From contig CANQXM010000062.1 in NCBI GenBank assembly GCA_947627835.1, positions 1 through 6,874 on the forward strand: 6,874 nt of DNA, given 5' to 3'. Both the position numbers and the translations under genes were made by a program. Within the stretch, counting starts at the first letter, position 1. Each line of letters begins with the position of its first letter. Under the pieces are notes generated by a model, which ran no database searches, had not been told where the DNA came from, and saw only the letters and a program-made list of their open reading frames with translations. Positions 6,278-6,874 of the stretch are shown in pieces. The DNA is from an uncultured Bacilli bacterium. Its GTDB lineage: Bacteria > Bacillota_I > Bacilli_A > RF39 > UBA660.

Positions 6278-6700
6278 TTACTCTACTTTTTGTTTATGTA
6301 CTTTTAATTTGACACCATCAATTTCATCAATGATGACGGTATCTCCCACTTCTAATTTTTGGGGACTGATTGCACTCCATCGTTTTCCATCTACTCTTAC
6401 TTCACCAATTGTGTTTTTTTTAATTTCTTCGGTGACTACTCCTTGCATGCCGATAACGCGATCAATATTTGTCTTCACTTTCTTTGGTGTAATCCACTTT
6501 TGAAGCATCGGTTTTGTCGTTATCATTAAAATCACACCAACTACTACAAATGCTCCAAATTGCCATAGTTCTGAAACTGGGAAAAAGGAAAGTATTAGTG
6601 ATAATAAAGCACTTGCGATAAACCAAATTGATACCAGATTAACAGTTGCTGCTTCGATAAAAGATAAAAAGATAATGATGGCTATCCAAAACATCCACAT
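6278..6700 (-). CDS. NfeD-like membrane protein with C-terminal OB-fold domain
   Basis: This 140-residue protein belongs to the short NfeD group that lacks the N-terminal ClpP-like protease domain of long NfeD proteins. Three hydrophobic segments (about 2-20, 24-41 and 47-62) are followed by a soluble beta-rich OB-like domain at about 84-138. That domain shows the expected spaced pattern: GMQGVVTEEI, then GEVRVDGKRWSAIS with the conserved Trp, then VGDTVIIDEIDGVKLKV. Short NfeD proteins are partners of SPFH proteins; the SPFH gene lies directly downstream with 13 bp between them, which supports a joint role in membrane organisation. The start has an AGGAGG 7 nt upstream. A second ATG two codons on, at 6694, is less well spaced. 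The gene is intact and is the first of its transcription unit, downstream of a promoter-like AT-rich region. Confidence 0.92.
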   Translation of the reverse strand: MWMFWIAIIIFLSFIEAATVNLVSIWFIASALLSLILSFFPVSELWQFGAFVVVGVILMITTKPMLQKWITPKKVKTNIDRVIGMQGVVTEEIKKNTIGEVRVDGKRWSAISPQKLEVGDTVIIDEIDGVKLKVHKQKVE

Positions 6701-6722
6701 AGCAAGTCCTCCTTCTGTTTTT

Positions 6723-6751
6723 ATTTTATTATAGGTATTTTAAAAATACAA
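6723..6751 (-). promoter_or_regulatory. Probable promoter of the nfeD-SPFH unit
   Basis: Two overlapping readings exist on the minus strand. One is a perfect TATAAT (6733-6728) with no good -35. The other is TTGTAT (6751-6746), 17 bp, TAAAAT (6728-6723), which matches the consensus at three and five of six positions. Both lie in a very A/T-rich tract between the upstream terminator and the NfeD ribosome binding site, the position where a promoter is needed. The exact boxes are uncertain. Confidence 0.5.
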
Positions 6752-6775
6752 TTTATTTTTTAGAATTTAGCGTAC

Positions 6776-6797
6776 AAAAAAGATACCCGAAGGTATC
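6776..6797 (-). terminator. Intrinsic terminator with C(UUCG)G tetraloop
   Basis: On the minus strand GATACC (6797-6792), TTCG (6791-6788) and GGTATC (6787-6782) form a perfect 6-bp stem closed by C-G around a UUCG loop, one of the most stable RNA tetraloops. Six T follow directly (6781-6776). This is a strong leftward terminator for a transcript that begins to the right of the stem, and it insulates the nfeD promoter. Confidence 0.85.
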
Positions 6798-6838
6798 GGT
6801 TCTAGATAATCTACTGGGGAGCAAAAGTTAATTAAAGC
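6798..6838. other. Noncoding stretch between two hairpins
   Basis: No reading frame of useful length crosses this stretch on either strand. It contains an 8-bp palindrome TTAATTAA and an imperfect inverted TAGAT/ATCTA element. On the minus strand it follows a TATAAT and precedes the UUCG terminator, so it could be the body of a very short RNA or simply a 3' untranslated region. I see nothing else in it. Confidence 0.4.
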
Positions 6839-6843
6839 ATTAT

Positions 6844-6868
6844 AAAATAAGGGTTTGTCCCTTATTTT
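6844..6868. terminator. Perfect 10-bp hairpin, probable terminator of the gene beyond the right edge
   Basis: AAAATAAGGG (6844-6853), the loop TTTGT and CCCTTATTTT (6859-6868) form a perfect stem. The T tract is better on the plus strand (TTATTTTTT) than on the minus strand (TTATTTTATAAT). Since every gene seen runs leftward, it most likely ends a minus-strand gene to the right, but it could act in both directions. The only minus-strand frame entering from the edge closes after 10 codons, within this hairpin. Confidence 0.6.
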
Positions 6869-6874
6869 TTATGT

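Noticed and set aside
6309..6503. Plus-strand open frame of 64 codons
   Set aside because: Antisense to the conserved NfeD OB-fold region; no ribosome binding site.
6798..6853. Resemblance of the plus-strand GGTTCTAGATAATCTAC and AATAAGGG to a preQ1-I riboswitch
   Set aside because: The required stem pairing and pseudoknot tail cannot be drawn, and no plus-strand gene follows within the window.
1..6874. A new multi-gene defence or mobile system
   Set aside because: No CRISPR repeats, transposase, integrase, phage, toxin-antitoxin or nuclease-effector genes are visible; seven of eight genes belong to known families, mostly housekeeping, and the region looks like ordinary chromosome.

Overview
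The window comes from a low-GC (roughly one third G+C) Gram-positive bacterium, most likely a member of the Bacillota in or near class Bacilli. The evidence is AT-rich coding sequence, strong AGGAGG-type ribosome binding sites, sigma-A-like promoters, and proteins of Firmicute type (PriA, Fmt, an S11 D-Ala-D-Ala carboxypeptidase). Several genes end at TGA next to or overlapping the next gene, so the standard bacterial code (TGA = stop) applies and not the Mycoplasma code. I cannot name the genus.

All eight genes lie on the minus strand, so transcription runs from the right end to the left. Right edge (6714-6874): a noncoding stretch with two hairpins and a promoter. One hairpin is a textbook intrinsic terminator with a C(UUCG)G tetraloop, and the promoter serves the next gene pair. 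6700-5359: a two-gene unit of a NfeD-like membrane protein and a stomatin/paraslipin-type SPFH protein, a classic membrane-microdomain pair, closed by a hairpin that straddles the SPFH stop codon.

5327-469: a tight run of a family 6 UDG-superfamily (hypoxanthine/deoxyinosine) DNA glycosylase, a left-handed beta-helix serine-acetyltransferase-like enzyme, the primosomal helicase PriA, methionyl-tRNA formyltransferase Fmt, and an unrecognised single-pass membrane protein. 455 to the left edge: the N-terminal half of a secreted D-alanyl-D-alanine carboxypeptidase, cut by the window. Gaps are 0-30 bp and one ATGA overlap is present. Two internal promoters can be read, one at the glycosylase stop codon (for the acetyltransferase and priA) and one in the last codons of priA (for fmt). 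The run is therefore probably a nested, multi-promoter operon rather than one simple transcript.

The genes are mostly housekeeping: DNA repair and replication restart (glycosylase, PriA), translation initiation (Fmt), and cell envelope (acetyltransferase, membrane protein, carboxypeptidase, NfeD/SPFH). I see no CRISPR, mobile element, phage or defence system, and no convincing sign of a new multi-gene system. The points worth a second look are small: the promoters built into gene ends, the hairpin region at the right edge, an altered SxN motif in the carboxypeptidase, and the uncharacterised membrane protein.
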